From contig CAZMNY010000027.1 of assembly GCA_964567745.1 (NCBI GenBank), positions 1 to 64,000 on the forward strand: a stretch of DNA of 64,000 nucleotides, given 5' to 3'. This document shows positions 53,205-62,297 of the stretch, piece after piece (position 1 is the first letter of the stretch; every line of letters begins with the position of its first letter). A program made the position numbers and the translations under genes. Origin of the DNA: CAZMNY01 sp964567745. GTDB taxonomy: Bacteria; Planctomycetota; Planctomycetia; Pirellulales; Pirellulaceae. The notes beneath the pieces were generated by a model. That model did no database searches and was not told the DNA's origin. It saw only the letters and a list, made by a program, of their open reading frames with translations.

Positions 53205-53888
53205 GTGTCGATGCGGTTGATTCTTGGCCCGCTGAGCAGTCTCGGCGGCCTGCTGAGCTTGCTCGTCTTCGTTCCCTTCATGCCCCAAGTGAGCGGGCTT
53301 CCGCGTGATCGAGTCTGGGAGATGGCCGTACTCTGGCTCGGTCAAACTCTGCTCGTCGTTGGACACAACGTCGCCTGCAAAGTGAACGTGAAGGACGGAG
53401 CGGCATTGGAAGTCCTGGGCCGGCGATCGACGTTGGCCGGAGTCGGCGGCGTGATGGCGAGTTTGGTTTGTATTGTCGCCGCGTCCAACTTGCTGTTCAG
53501 CTCGGTCCAAGGCGTCGGAGTGCGCATGCCGGGGCTGCACTCGTCCGTGCTCTATCCAGATGAATTTGGCTACGCACTCGCTTGCCCCTTGCTCATTGCG
53601 TTCGTCCTTCAATTGCCCTTGATGCGATCGGCGCCGGATGGCGCGCTCAACGAAGCGCCTCGCGAGCGCCGATTGGCTCGAACGCTATTGCAACTGGGCG
53701 TGCTGTTCTTTCTGATGATGACCTTGGGTTCGCTGTTGCTTTTTGTGGCTGATCGTTGGTACGCCATACTGACCGTGCTCGCCACATGGTTTTCCGTGTG
53801 GTTCTTTATCGGATTAGCGATTGAGCAACTGGTCTCGGCTCGATCGCGCGCGACAATCTATCCATCCGCCGTACATTTGGTCGATTGA
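53205..53888 (+). CDS. Integral membrane protein of unknown function
   Basis: 227 residues from GTG 53205, with AGGAG seven bases upstream; ATG 53211 is alternative. Five or so hydrophobic segments: LGGLLSLLVFVPFM, MAVLWLGQTLLVVGH, GGVMASLVCIVAASNLLF, ALACPLLIAFVLQLP, LLQLGVLFFLMMTLGSLLL and ILTVLATWFSVWFFIGL. No recognised family. Its last residues coincide with the truncated end of a minus-strand ABC ATPase remnant, so the C-terminal dozen residues may derive from a rearrangement junction. Confidence 0.7.
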   Translation: MSMRLILGPLSSLGGLLSLLVFVPFMPQVSGLPRDRVWEMAVLWLGQTLLVVGHNVACKVNVKDGAALEVLGRRSTLAGVGGVMASLVCIVAASNLLFSSVQGVGVRMPGLHSSVLYPDEFGYALACPLLIAFVLQLPLMRSAPDGALNEAPRERRLARTLLQLGVLFFLMMTLGSLLLFVADRWYAILTVLATWFSVWFFIGLAIEQLVSARSRATIYPSAVHLVD

Positions 53889-54142
53889 CCGCGCCCGATT
53901 CAGGCACGTAGCCGATCCGTTTTTTGACTTCGAGCGACTGCTCTTTGACGTCGAATCCGGCGACACTTGCCTCTCCTGAGGTCGCCGGCATCACTCCGGT
54001 GAGGATGCGCACGGTGGTCGATTTCCCTGCGTCGTTGGGGCCGAGATAGCCGGCAGACCTGCCCGACTGGGATCTCGAACGAGATCGACTTGAGAGCTTC
54101 ATTATCGCCGTAGGTATTGCTGAGATTGGAAACTTGAATCAT
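53887..54142 (-). pseudogene. 5' remnant of an ABC transporter ATPase gene
   Basis: From ATG 54142: MIQVSNLSNTYGDNEALKS and ISFEIPVGQV, then an extra base near 54055 shifts to GYLGPNDAGKSTTVRIL (Walker A with Asp in place of the usual Gly), MPATSGEASVAGFDV and KKRIGYVPESGAV, after which homology stops at ~53887. Signature and Walker B motifs are absent. The order and spacing equal the first ~85 residues of a type-2/CcmA-like exporter ATPase. A frameshift plus 3' truncation mark it as dead. Confidence 0.78.
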
Positions 54143-54386
54143 CGACCGCGGCCAATCCAGTCAATCGTCATCATTTGCAAGTCGCCGGTCGCGACGAAGT
54201 GGGTTGAGAATAGCGAACACCGGGTCGCTTGTCGAATCGACTGAATTGCCCGCGCTAGAGTTTGCGCCTGAGAATCTTAACTTGCGGCTCAGCTTGCTGG
54301 CAGAGCAGTCTCAAAGTTCGTAGATTAATCGATCATCCGAGTCGGTGACCCGATATCGTGAAATGCCCGAAGATGGAGAATGATTG

Positions 54387-55541
54387 ATGAGCAAGAAAAG
54401 CTGGGCTCTCGGCAGCCGAGATTTTGAAAATGCAAAGACGATTTCGGGAAGCGACTTGGGTCGGGCCGCCGCGCCGCTCGCGGTCAAGCTGCGAACTCTG
54501 AGCGAGGGAATGAGTCGGGGCGTCGACGTGATTCGAATCGAGAACGGAGTCGCGGCCGTTGAGGTCCTGCCGTCTCGTGGAATGTCTGTCTGGAAAGCAT
54601 GGGTCGGCGACGACGAGATCGGTTGGCGGTCGCCCGTTCAAGGTCCCATCCTCCCGTCCTTTGTCCCGATTTCCGAGCCCTCCGGTTTGGGTTGGCTCGA
54701 CGGCTTCGACGAACTGCTCGTTCGCTGCGGACTCGAGAGCAACGGCGCTCCGGAGTTCAACGACGATGGAGTTTTGCAGTATCCGCTGCATGGACGCATC
54801 GGCAATCGTCCGGCTCATGACGTGACCTTGGAAATTGACGATGAAAGCGGCGAGGTCGCGGTGACCGGAGTCGTCGACGAGATCCGCTTTCACTTTCTCA
54901 AGGTGCAGTTGACGTCCACTCTGAAAGTTCGCGCCGGTGAACAGGGCTTTCGCATTCATGATTCGATCGAAAACCTGAGCGCGTCTGCGGCTGAGATTCA
55001 ATTGATCTATCACATCAATTTTGGTCACCCGCTGCTCGATGGCGGTTCTCAACTGGCGGTGCCGCTCAAAGAGTTGGTCCCGCGGAACGATCACGCCGCC
55101 TCGGGCATCGGATCGTGGAATGAGTATCAAGCTGAGACGGCCGGGTATGAAGAGCAGGTCTATTTCGCCACGCTGAGAGGCGACAACGAAGGTAAAACCG
55201 AAACGCTGCTCAAGAATGCGCATGGCACTCGCGGAGTCAGTTTACATTTCAAGACCGAGCAGCTTCCCTGCTTCACTGTCTGGAAAAACACGACAAGCAT
55301 GCACGACGGCTACGTGACGGGGCTTGAGCCGGGAACGAACTATCCCAACCCAAGAAGCTACGAAGGTGAGCAGGGGCGAGTCGCCAAGTTGAAGGGCCGC
55401 GGCTCTGTCGAATTCGATGTGCAAGTTCAGATTCACACCGAGCCCGATGATATCGCAGAGGCGGAACAGCGAATCGCCATGCTGTCTGGCTCAGCCACAA
55501 TCCACAACGCCCCGCAAAAAGGCTGGTGCTCCGACGCGTAG
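54387..55541 (+). CDS. DUF4432 (aldose-1-epimerase-like) protein
   Basis: 384 residues from ATG 54387, with GGAG ten bases upstream (a TTG just before is less likely). Galactose-mutarotase-like beta-sandwich motifs: GVDVIRIENGVAAVEVLP, SRGMSVWKAWVGDDEIGW, LVRCGLESNGAPE, YPLHGRIGNRPAHDV, IYHINFGHPLLDGG and GLEPGTNYPNP. The HGRIGN histidine and NFG region correspond to substrate-binding parts of the fold. The family probably acts on sugars, cytosolic; specificity unknown. No operon partner on the plus strand. Confidence 0.88.
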   Translation: MSKKSWALGSRDFENAKTISGSDLGRAAAPLAVKLRTLSEGMSRGVDVIRIENGVAAVEVLPSRGMSVWKAWVGDDEIGWRSPVQGPILPSFVPISEPSGLGWLDGFDELLVRCGLESNGAPEFNDDGVLQYPLHGRIGNRPAHDVTLEIDDESGEVAVTGVVDEIRFHFLKVQLTSTLKVRAGEQGFRIHDSIENLSASAAEIQLIYHINFGHPLLDGGSQLAVPLKELVPRNDHAASGIGSWNEYQAETAGYEEQVYFATLRGDNEGKTETLLKNAHGTRGVSLHFKTEQLPCFTVWKNTTSMHDGYVTGLEPGTNYPNPRSYEGEQGRVAKLKGRGSVEFDVQVQIHTEPDDIAEAEQRIAMLSGSATIHNAPQKGWCSDA

Positions 55542-55575
55542 TCGAGCCTGTTGCAATGGTTTTAGGGCTACCGGT

Positions 55576-56253
55576 CTATCGAACGTAACTCGCATCGAGT
55601 TGGTAGTAGACGCCATCGAGTCCGCTGACCGGTTTGAGCTTGCTGTCGACGCTAAAGACGCCGGCCAGTTTTTTCTTGGTGCGGGAGTATCGAGTCTTCA
55701 AGCCGCCCTGCAGAGTGACTTCGATCATGTCGGTCAACTTGGGCTGGCCGCCGAAGCAACATGTTCCCATATCGGGTACGAGCACGAACTTTTCAACTTC
55801 GCCCATGCCTTGCGTGCCGGACGGATGCATGTAGCCCTTGATGAAGATTTTTTGTTTGTCGAGTTGAGTGGCTTCGGGCGGAATGCGTTGGCTTCGCAGT
55901 TGCGGCTGGAGTTCGTAGAACGTGATTCGCTCGAAGCCGTCGGGCACCTCGGTCAGGTAGATGTACGTGTGCAGTCCGACCCCGCCAAAGCTCAACGCTA
56001 GGCCTAGAAACGAGCCCAAGACGGCCGGTATCCATCCGGTCACTTCGTTTGGATATTGGCGAAGCGTGTGAATTGACAGGAGGCCGAAAATCGCCCCCAT
56101 CATCGGCAGAGCCAGCATGACTGGAAACATCAAACCAAGCACGCCCATCGCGCCAAGCAGCACGGAAATCACTGCTGCTTTGCTGACGGATCGATACGGC
56201 TCGAAATCTTCAGCACCCGAGGCAAAGGAACTGATTGGCTTTTTCTCTGTCAT
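55576..56253 (-). CDS. Membrane protein with DUF4190-like N-terminus and DUF3299-like C-terminus
   Basis: 225 residues from ATG 56253. The N-terminal third has a short acidic head, then two or three spans (AAVISVLLGAMGVLGLM, ALPMMGAIFGLLSI, VLGSFLGLALSFGGVGL), like DUF4190 proteins. The outside part, KQKIFIKGYMHPSGTQGM, EKFVLVPDMGTCCFGGQP and MIEVTLQGG, resembles DUF3299, seen in small periplasmic proteins. Function unknown. Combination on one chain looks natural, as no frameshift is needed. Confidence 0.72.
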   Translation of the reverse strand: MTEKKPISSFASGAEDFEPYRSVSKAAVISVLLGAMGVLGLMFPVMLALPMMGAIFGLLSIHTLRQYPNEVTGWIPAVLGSFLGLALSFGGVGLHTYIYLTEVPDGFERITFYELQPQLRSQRIPPEATQLDKQKIFIKGYMHPSGTQGMGEVEKFVLVPDMGTCCFGGQPKLTDMIEVTLQGGLKTRYSRTKKKLAGVFSVDSKLKPVSGLDGVYYQLDASYVR

Positions 56254-56467
56254 GGAATCTTTGAGTGATATCGCGTGCATGGAGGGACTCGGTTTCTCAA
56301 TAATAGCATTGAACTGGCCTGTCCACGGTGGTTTAGCCGCAGCCGACAAGCGGCGAGTCGAGCCGGATGGGGCCAGAGCGCCAGCCATTGAAAGCCACCG
56401 GAGGCCAAATTGGTCCGGCAATCAGTTCACTATAAATTGAGAAACGAACGCGGGTTGCGTGGCATTC

Positions 56468-58006
56468 TCAATAGGGCGAACGTTGGCCTGCGCCGGAGAG
56501 AATCGTCCACATCACCCACAGCATGACCGTGCCAATAGAAAGTGCTACGGCGCCCATCAGCCAATGGTTCGGCGATGCCTGAGCCAATATGGGCGAGCCG
56601 GGATGGGCGACTTCGACGCCATGGGTAGCGGGAATTGACGTCGGGGTGCCGGCCGGGAAGGCTGCAGTCTCCGTGCGATCCGTTTCCGGTTGACGCGACT
56701 TAGGTTCTGCGAGAGCGTCCTCGTTCGCCGACGTGCATTCCAGCGTATCGTCCGTTGAGGCCAGACTCGTCGCAACGGGCAGTGTCTGAACCGACTCGGT
56801 ATCGAGCGACGCCGGGAGTTTCGGCGTGACTTGCGACGATTTAACGCTTTCCGGTTTGGCCGTTTTCTTAGGGGTGCCGAGCGGGAAGAACGTGTTGGCT
56901 CGCTTGACCGCGGCGGGGTCGATCTTTTTGAGCAACTCCAACTGCTTCTTCGCTTCGGGCGACGGGCAGGCGCGCAAGTAGTTGATCACCGGAACTTTGA
57001 CCCAACTCGACTTCTCGTCAGCTTCCTTGAACAGTTTCACCAACCGTTCGATCTGCGACCAATCTTCCCAGCCCGCAAGGTCGGGAATAACAAGGTCGGC
57101 CAGTTGCGGCCGCTCTAACATGTGATGCAGCGCCTTGAGAATCTTCTCTCGCGGCACGACGTCGGCTTGGCCGCCGTGGAACCGGAGAGCCATGATTGCA
57201 GCATACGTGTCGGCGTACTCGGCCTTCTTGTTCTTCAGAAATAGATCGACGATCAGCGGCAAGCCGTCTTCGCCGCGAAGAGTCAGGTAGCAGGCAATCA
57301 TGGAATCGAGGCCAGCTTTTGTCTTGCGATCGCTTGACTGCAACATCGTCTCGAGCAACTCAACGTCCTCCTTGCCTCCGCAGACGCCGAGCATCGTAAA
57401 GTAGAGTCGGCGGCGACTGGCCGGAATGTTGGGGTCCGAAACCCACTTGACGAGTTGGTCGTGGTCCATGGAACTGCGAATTGCTTTGACGTCGTCGTAG
57501 GGAGTCTTGGCGAATTCATCGTAGGCGTCGCGAGCCAGCATCTCGTCTTTGTCTTCCAGGTGATCGAGGAAAAACTTCAATCGCTGCGTGCCTTTTTCCG
57601 GAAGAGTGACGATCTTGGCGACATACTTCTCCGCTCGATCACTCAATGGAAGCGGAGTCGACCACATCAGTCGAGGCGGGTCGACCGCCATCAGCAGAAA
57701 ACGCTTACCAACTTTTTCTCGGCCGAAGTAAACCGTCTCGATCGTCCCGGTTTGCTTTGCGACGGCATCGGCCCCGCGAATGACTTGCAGGATTTCGAAA
57801 CGCGCCTTCGGCACAGACTGAGCGTCGTCTTTGTCGATTGGCGTCGGCGGCTGCACCAGCTTGGCGATCACCACCGCGTCCATCGATTGGATCTCTTCGG
57901 TAAACGTCTGCGACACCGCAGAACAAAATGGACAAGCCAAGGCGGTTTGCGTAAGGATCGCCGCAAAGACGAATGTCATCGATATGGCAATGGTTTGACG
58001 TGACAT
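56468..58006 (-). CDS. Secreted CPFC-motif protein with helical repeats and C-terminal membrane anchor
   Basis: 512 residues from ATG 58006, GAGGG eight bases upstream. A signal peptide (TIAISMTFVFAAILTQTALA) is followed immediately by CPFCSAVSQTFTEEI, a motif seen at the mature N-terminus of a group of planctomycete secreted proteins. An OB/beta region (FEILQVIRGADAV, IETVYFGREKVGKRFLL) precedes HEAT-like helices (LLETMLQSSDRKTKAG, PLIVDLFLKNKKAEY, WEDWSQIERLVKLFKEAD). A Pro/Ser/Thr-rich linker leads to one terminal span (LMGAVALSIGTVMLWVMW). No enzymatic residues recognised. Confidence 0.75.
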   Translation of the reverse strand: MSRQTIAISMTFVFAAILTQTALACPFCSAVSQTFTEEIQSMDAVVIAKLVQPPTPIDKDDAQSVPKARFEILQVIRGADAVAKQTGTIETVYFGREKVGKRFLLMAVDPPRLMWSTPLPLSDRAEKYVAKIVTLPEKGTQRLKFFLDHLEDKDEMLARDAYDEFAKTPYDDVKAIRSSMDHDQLVKWVSDPNIPASRRRLYFTMLGVCGGKEDVELLETMLQSSDRKTKAGLDSMIACYLTLRGEDGLPLIVDLFLKNKKAEYADTYAAIMALRFHGGQADVVPREKILKALHHMLERPQLADLVIPDLAGWEDWSQIERLVKLFKEADEKSSWVKVPVINYLRACPSPEAKKQLELLKKIDPAAVKRANTFFPLGTPKKTAKPESVKSSQVTPKLPASLDTESVQTLPVATSLASTDDTLECTSANEDALAEPKSRQPETDRTETAAFPAGTPTSIPATHGVEVAHPGSPILAQASPNHWLMGAVALSIGTVMLWVMWTILSGAGQRSPY

Positions 58007-58178
58007 CAAAACGACCCTCAGGGATTCTCGCGCTCGTGCAGCGCGTGTGTTGTGACCGCTTCAGTATCCAAAACCCGAATCGTGTTTTCCGATCAATCCG
58101 CACGGCTCGCGGCGCTCTCACACGCCCGCGAATTCGGCTTGAATCGGCCGCATCTTACAGCTCAGTTGCTAAGGAGCT

Positions 58179-59978
58179 CTATTTGCCGAGCGATTGGGAA
58201 ACGTCGGTCCGGTATCCCTCAATGGCCGGGAAAAAGCCAACCAAAATGGCGAGCACCATCAGGGCGGGAATCAACAATAGCTCGCTGGAGACAGCATCGC
58301 CAACGCCCAACACGTATCCTAGCGTGCCAGCGATTATAAGGACCAGACCGAAAAACCACCAGAAAAGAACGGCTCGACGGGCCAGAATCGCTGACCAAAA
58401 CCGCTCTCCACCCCGTTTTAAGGCGCCCAGCGACAGAACAAACCCGGAATAGCCAAACAGGACTCCGCCAACAACCCAAGCTAGCAGCGCCAGCACAGGG
58501 ACGTTGACGCCCCACTGTTTGGGCTGGATTCCCAGTGGCTCGAATATGTCGATCGGCGGTGCCAAGCTGAGGAATGTCAGTTGGACGCCCGTCTGTGCCT
58601 CGATCCGCGGAGCCAAGGCGTAGTTCAGCGAGTGACCCATCAGCCAGCCGAGGCCTCCGCCTCCGAGCGCCAAGAAGACCGCTTCCAGCAGGATGATCGA
58701 CATCACCGCGTTGCGGCTCGCACCGAGCGCCCTCATTACCGCGATTTCATGTTTTCGGTCGCTCATCGAGTTATAAATACTGACCAAAATGCCGACGCCT
58801 GAGACCAGGCAAATCATCGCTGTCATCGCCAGAAGAAGCTGCTGAACTGGCTGGACAATTAGGTCCATCAAGTCGTAAATCTCCTTAACCGGCAGCACCG
58901 CCTGAGCCTCTTTGTCTTCGTTGATCAGGTTCTGCATGGCAGGCGTGACGAAAGGCGAGACAGTGCGAACCAACATCGCCGTGACCTCACGCTGCTCCAG
59001 CGGCAGCAATTCAGGCCTGCTGTTCGCGGTCGCTTGCTCGATTGCAGACGATTCCGGCGGAGGTTCGTCGAGCAGTTCGCCCTCGAGTTCCCCGTCGAGC
59101 ACGTCCGGCGGGTCGATCGGTTTGGCGTGATCGGCCATCAGGAAGAAGCCTTCCATGTTGATGAACACGGCTCGATCATTCGGCTTGCCCGACGGTTCCA
59201 AGATGCCGACGACGGTGAAGCCTTGGGCGTGTCCATGTCCTTCGGGATCGCCATGTGCTGGGTTGATGACCTGACCCAAACTGACGTCCATTTCCCTTGC
59301 CACCGTCGCGCCGACGACCGCTTCAAAGTACTGATGCTCTGGTGACCAGACCTTGAAATTGCGGCCCTGGGCAAAACCGTATTTACGATCGAGCGCCGGA
59401 TCGGTCACCAACCGCTCGAAGAACTCAGGAGTTGTACCGACAACGCGAAAGCGGCCAAAATAATCGCCCAGGCAGACTGGAATCGCAAAGTCGATAAACT
59501 GCCCGAATTGGCCCTCGCGATTGAGCTGCAAGTCAAACTGTTGCTGCGAGTTGTCCAGTGCCTCCATAGCGGCTTGCTCGGCAATCGCACCCAGGCCCAA
59601 GGGGTCGAGCCCCTTGTCGTTGGAAAGCGCCATCGTTTCCCAAACGGCTTCGTGCGCCTGGTAACGAAAACTCTCTTTCAAATGTTTGTCGCGAACTTCC
59701 TTGTCGAAGAATTCGAGGTAGTACTCGTAAGAAATGTTCTCTACCGGCTCGCTCAAGTAGTAAACGGAATTGAGCGTCAACTGAAGCTTGCCGCCTTTCG
59801 CGCCGACAAGCATGTTGTAGCCCAAGTTGGAACTACTCTTGAATTGCTCGGAAACGATTCCGTAAATCGAGAGCACGCAGACGACCATCATCACGCCGAG
59901 CGCCATCGAGAACGTCGTTAGACACGACGCGACGCCTCGTTGCTGCACGCTTCTCCAGGCGATTTTCCACAGACTCAT
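58179..59978 (-). CDS. MacB/FtsX-type ABC transporter permease
   Basis: 599 residues. N-terminal span (CLTTFSMALGVMMVVCVLS), a large periplasmic MacB-PCD-like domain (residues ~50-380) with an acidic insert (LDGELEGELLDEPPPE), and three further spans: LLLAMTAMICLVSGVGILV, LLEAVFLALGGGGLGWLMG, VPVLALLAWVVGGVLFGYSG, plus an extra C-terminal pair. The stretch SMSDRKHEIAVMRALGASR is the FtsX signature. Overlaps the upstream ATPase gene by four bases (ATGA). Such complexes use ATP to drive mechanical work or lipoprotein/peptide export without moving solute through the permease. Confidence 0.92.
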   Translation of the reverse strand: MSLWKIAWRSVQQRGVASCLTTFSMALGVMMVVCVLSIYGIVSEQFKSSSNLGYNMLVGAKGGKLQLTLNSVYYLSEPVENISYEYYLEFFDKEVRDKHLKESFRYQAHEAVWETMALSNDKGLDPLGLGAIAEQAAMEALDNSQQQFDLQLNREGQFGQFIDFAIPVCLGDYFGRFRVVGTTPEFFERLVTDPALDRKYGFAQGRNFKVWSPEHQYFEAVVGATVAREMDVSLGQVINPAHGDPEGHGHAQGFTVVGILEPSGKPNDRAVFINMEGFFLMADHAKPIDPPDVLDGELEGELLDEPPPESSAIEQATANSRPELLPLEQREVTAMLVRTVSPFVTPAMQNLINEDKEAQAVLPVKEIYDLMDLIVQPVQQLLLAMTAMICLVSGVGILVSIYNSMSDRKHEIAVMRALGASRNAVMSIILLEAVFLALGGGGLGWLMGHSLNYALAPRIEAQTGVQLTFLSLAPPIDIFEPLGIQPKQWGVNVPVLALLAWVVGGVLFGYSGFVLSLGALKRGGERFWSAILARRAVLFWWFFGLVLIIAGTLGYVLGVGDAVSSELLLIPALMVLAILVGFFPAIEGYRTDVSQSLGK

Positions 59979-60700
59979 GACAGTGAATCTTCCGCTGTTG
60001 TTTGGGGCATGTTGCTCTTAGCCGGCGCGACCTGATTCACGTCCTCGAGTCGAATGATATGCTCGAACTGATTCGAGACCTCCATGGAGTGGGTCACGAT
60101 GAGCAAAGCGATTTTTTCTTCCGCGCACGACTCGCGAATCAAGTCGACAACCATCTGTTGGTTCGCGGGATCGACATTCGCCGTCGGTTCGTCGGCCAGC
60201 AGCAAACGCGGCCCATTGGCCAGCGCCCTGGCGACGGCGACGCGTTGTTGTTCGCCAACCGACATCTTCGTTGGCGTGTGATGGCTTCGGTGGGTCAAGC
60301 CGACTCGATCGAGTAGCCGCCGAGCTCGACTGGTGTCGGATCGATTCTTGGCGAAGGTCATCCCCAATTGGACGTTTTCCAGAGCCGTGAATCCGTCGAG
60401 CAAATTGAATGTCTGAAAGACGTAGCCGATCTTATTGGCTCGGAATCGATCTCGGCCCGCTTCGGAGAGCCGATTCGTCGCCACGCCGTCCACAATCACC
60501 TGTCCTGAATCGGGGCGAGAGATGCCGGCAATGACGTGCAGCAAGGTAGTCTTGCCGCACCCGCTTCGACCCATGATGACTTGCTGACTCGCACGCTCGA
60601 TCTCAAACCTGGGTATGTCGAGTATCGGAAGCCGTCCCCCATTCGCCTCGACGAACGACTTTCGGACTTCCTCCAGCAGTAGGATGGGGGTCTTATTCAA
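59975..60700 (-). CDS. MacB/LolD-type ABC transporter ATPase
   Basis: 241 residues from TTG 60700; no ATG or GTG is available near the conserved start. Walker A GRSGCGKTTLLHVI, Q-loop YVFQTFNLLDG, signature MSVGEQQRVAVAR, Walker B LLLADEPTANVD and switch His in IVTHSMEVS are complete. The partner permease follows with a four-base overlap. Periplasmic adaptor (MacA-type) is not in the window. Confidence 0.93.
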   Translation of the reverse strand: MNKTPILLLEEVRKSFVEANGGRLPILDIPRFEIERASQQVIMGRSGCGKTTLLHVIAGISRPDSGQVIVDGVATNRLSEAGRDRFRANKIGYVFQTFNLLDGFTALENVQLGMTFAKNRSDTSRARRLLDRVGLTHRSHHTPTKMSVGEQQRVAVARALANGPRLLLADEPTANVDPANQQMVVDLIRESCAEEKIALLIVTHSMEVSNQFEHIIRLEDVNQVAPAKSNMPQTTAEDSLS

Positions 60701-60940
60701 TCGAAACTGCCGTCAATATAAGGGTGTCACTGGGTTGCCAGTGATTGAAAATGCGCGATACTTGCTTGCCAGTGCTTGGGGCTGCTAACCGAGTCGACCT
60801 AATCCACCTCCTCGTTTCGTGCCAGCAACCTAGCGAGTCTAGCTTGCAGCGAAAAGGCGGGCTTTCCGTTATTCGCATCTCGGGCTCATTTTGTTCGAAT
60901 CGCGCTCGCTCCGCCAGCGCTCATCGCTCATCGCCAGCGC

Positions 60941-61441
60941 TCATCGCCGCATGGCTCGCTGCAAGTCGCGTTTGACGTCGGCTTTCTTGAGGTTATCTCT
61001 CTTGTCGTGAAGTTTTTTTCCTCGGCAGAGTCCGAACAGCACCTTGGCGACGCCGCGCTCGTTGAAGTAGATCTTGAGCGGAACGAGGGTGAGACCCTTC
61101 TCATGGGCTTTGTTGGCGAACCGAGTCAGTTCGCGCCGGTGAACGAGCAGTTTGCGAGGTCGCTTGGGTTCATGGTTCCAAATCGACGCCTGCTTGTATT
61201 CGGGGATGTCGCAGCCGAGCAACCAGAATTCACCATCTCGCACACGGCCATAGGCTTCGTCCAGCGAGACTTTGCCCTCGCGCAAGCTCTTCACTTCGCT
61301 GCCCATCAGCACCATGCCGCATTCCAATGTTTCGAGCACTTGAAAACGGTGGCGAGCCTTGCGGTTTTCGCTGACGTGCTTGATTGGCGGACCGCTGTCT
61401 TTGGCCGCTTTGCCTTTTTTTCCCGACTTCTTCTTACCCAT
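60941..61441 (-). CDS. smpB: SsrA-binding protein
   Basis: 166 residues from ATG 61441. Lys-rich head, then SENRKARHRFQVLETLE, GMVLMGSEVKSLREGKV, LLGCDIPEYKQASIWNHEP, RPRKLLVHRREL and the closing KKLHDKRDNLKK...RR tail that enters the ribosome. SmpB guides tmRNA to stalled ribosomes. The ssrA gene was not found nearby. A 15-base direct repeat (60913-60927, 60933-60947) overlaps the 3' end. Confidence 0.96.
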   Translation of the reverse strand: MGKKKSGKKGKAAKDSGPPIKHVSENRKARHRFQVLETLECGMVLMGSEVKSLREGKVSLDEAYGRVRDGEFWLLGCDIPEYKQASIWNHEPKRPRKLLVHRRELTRFANKAHEKGLTLVPLKIYFNERGVAKVLFGLCRGKKLHDKRDNLKKADVKRDLQRAMRR

Positions 61442-61579
61442 CGCCAAATTCGCTTTGTGAGACTTCTCGTCGCGCCCGCGACCGGACGAGTTCTGTCTAG
61501 GTGCTTCGGATTGATCCTGCTATGGTGGCTCCTCGCCAAATCAAGATTCCTATTCTACGCATAAACGGCTCCCCAACAC

Positions 61580-62293
61580 ATGTCCACCGCTCCTGCCCAA
61601 CTGCCGCTTGAGTTTCGCCTGTTGGGGCAGGTCGACTTTGACTCGCTTCTCAAGCTTCAATCACGGATTCAACGTGACGCGTACCGCGCCGTGACGCCTC
61701 AGGTGACCGTCTTGTTGTGCGAGCACCCTCGTCTGCTGACGGTTGGTCGAGACGGTTCGCGGTCGCACATTCGTCTGACTCAGAAACACCTCAATCGCAT
61801 GCGACTCGACGTCCGCTGGGCCGCTCGCCGCGGAGGGTGCGTACCTCACGGCCCAGGTCAACTGGGGATTTACGTCATCGCGCCGTTGGAGCCGCTCGAA
61901 CTCGCGTGCAACGAGCTGGCTCGGACGTTTCGTCAGAGCTTGATGGCGGCGCTCAGCCAACTCGGCGTATCGGCCAAGACCGACTTGGTTGGCGGCGCCC
62001 TTTGGGGGCGGACCGGAGTCCTAGCATCCCTCGGCGTGACGGCTCAAGACGGCGTGACCGGCTTTGGCGCCTACCTGAACGTCAATCCTGACATGTCCGA
62101 TTACGCTTACGTCGACACGGCCGAGTCGGACGAGTTTGAGCAAACATCGATGGGCAGCCTGATAGCGGAAACGCGGTCGGCGGGTAGAATGAGCAAAGTC
62201 AGATCGGCGATCATCGAGTCGATCTCCGAAGCCCTTGGCGCGCCGCGGTACCATTTGACGACCGGGCACCCGCTCCTTTCCCGCAGTTGCTAG
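61580..62293 (+). CDS. LipB-like octanoyltransferase-family protein lacking the catalytic Cys/Lys
   Basis: 237 residues from ATG 61580. The biotin/lipoate protein ligase fold is evident: LLCEHPRLLTVGRDG, AARRGGCVPHGPGQLGIYV, LSQLGVSAKTDLVGGALWG and GAYLNVNPDMSDYAYV. In LipB the acyl-thioester Cys lies in a PCG motif after the NxxxDL segment and a Lys lies in GxKIAAIG; here these stretches read VDTAESDEF and GRTGVLASLG, so both catalytic residues are missing. It precedes lipA by four bases. Either activity uses different residues or it is a non-catalytic partner. Confidence 0.8.
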   Translation: MSTAPAQLPLEFRLLGQVDFDSLLKLQSRIQRDAYRAVTPQVTVLLCEHPRLLTVGRDGSRSHIRLTQKHLNRMRLDVRWAARRGGCVPHGPGQLGIYVIAPLEPLELACNELARTFRQSLMAALSQLGVSAKTDLVGGALWGRTGVLASLGVTAQDGVTGFGAYLNVNPDMSDYAYVDTAESDEFEQTSMGSLIAETRSAGRMSKVRSAIIESISEALGAPRYHLTTGHPLLSRSC

Positions 62294-62297
62294 TCGA

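Noticed and set aside
60693..60878. 61-codon minus-strand frame before the ABC ATPase
   Set aside because: No conserved features or ribosome-binding site; only overlaps the TTG start of the ATPase.
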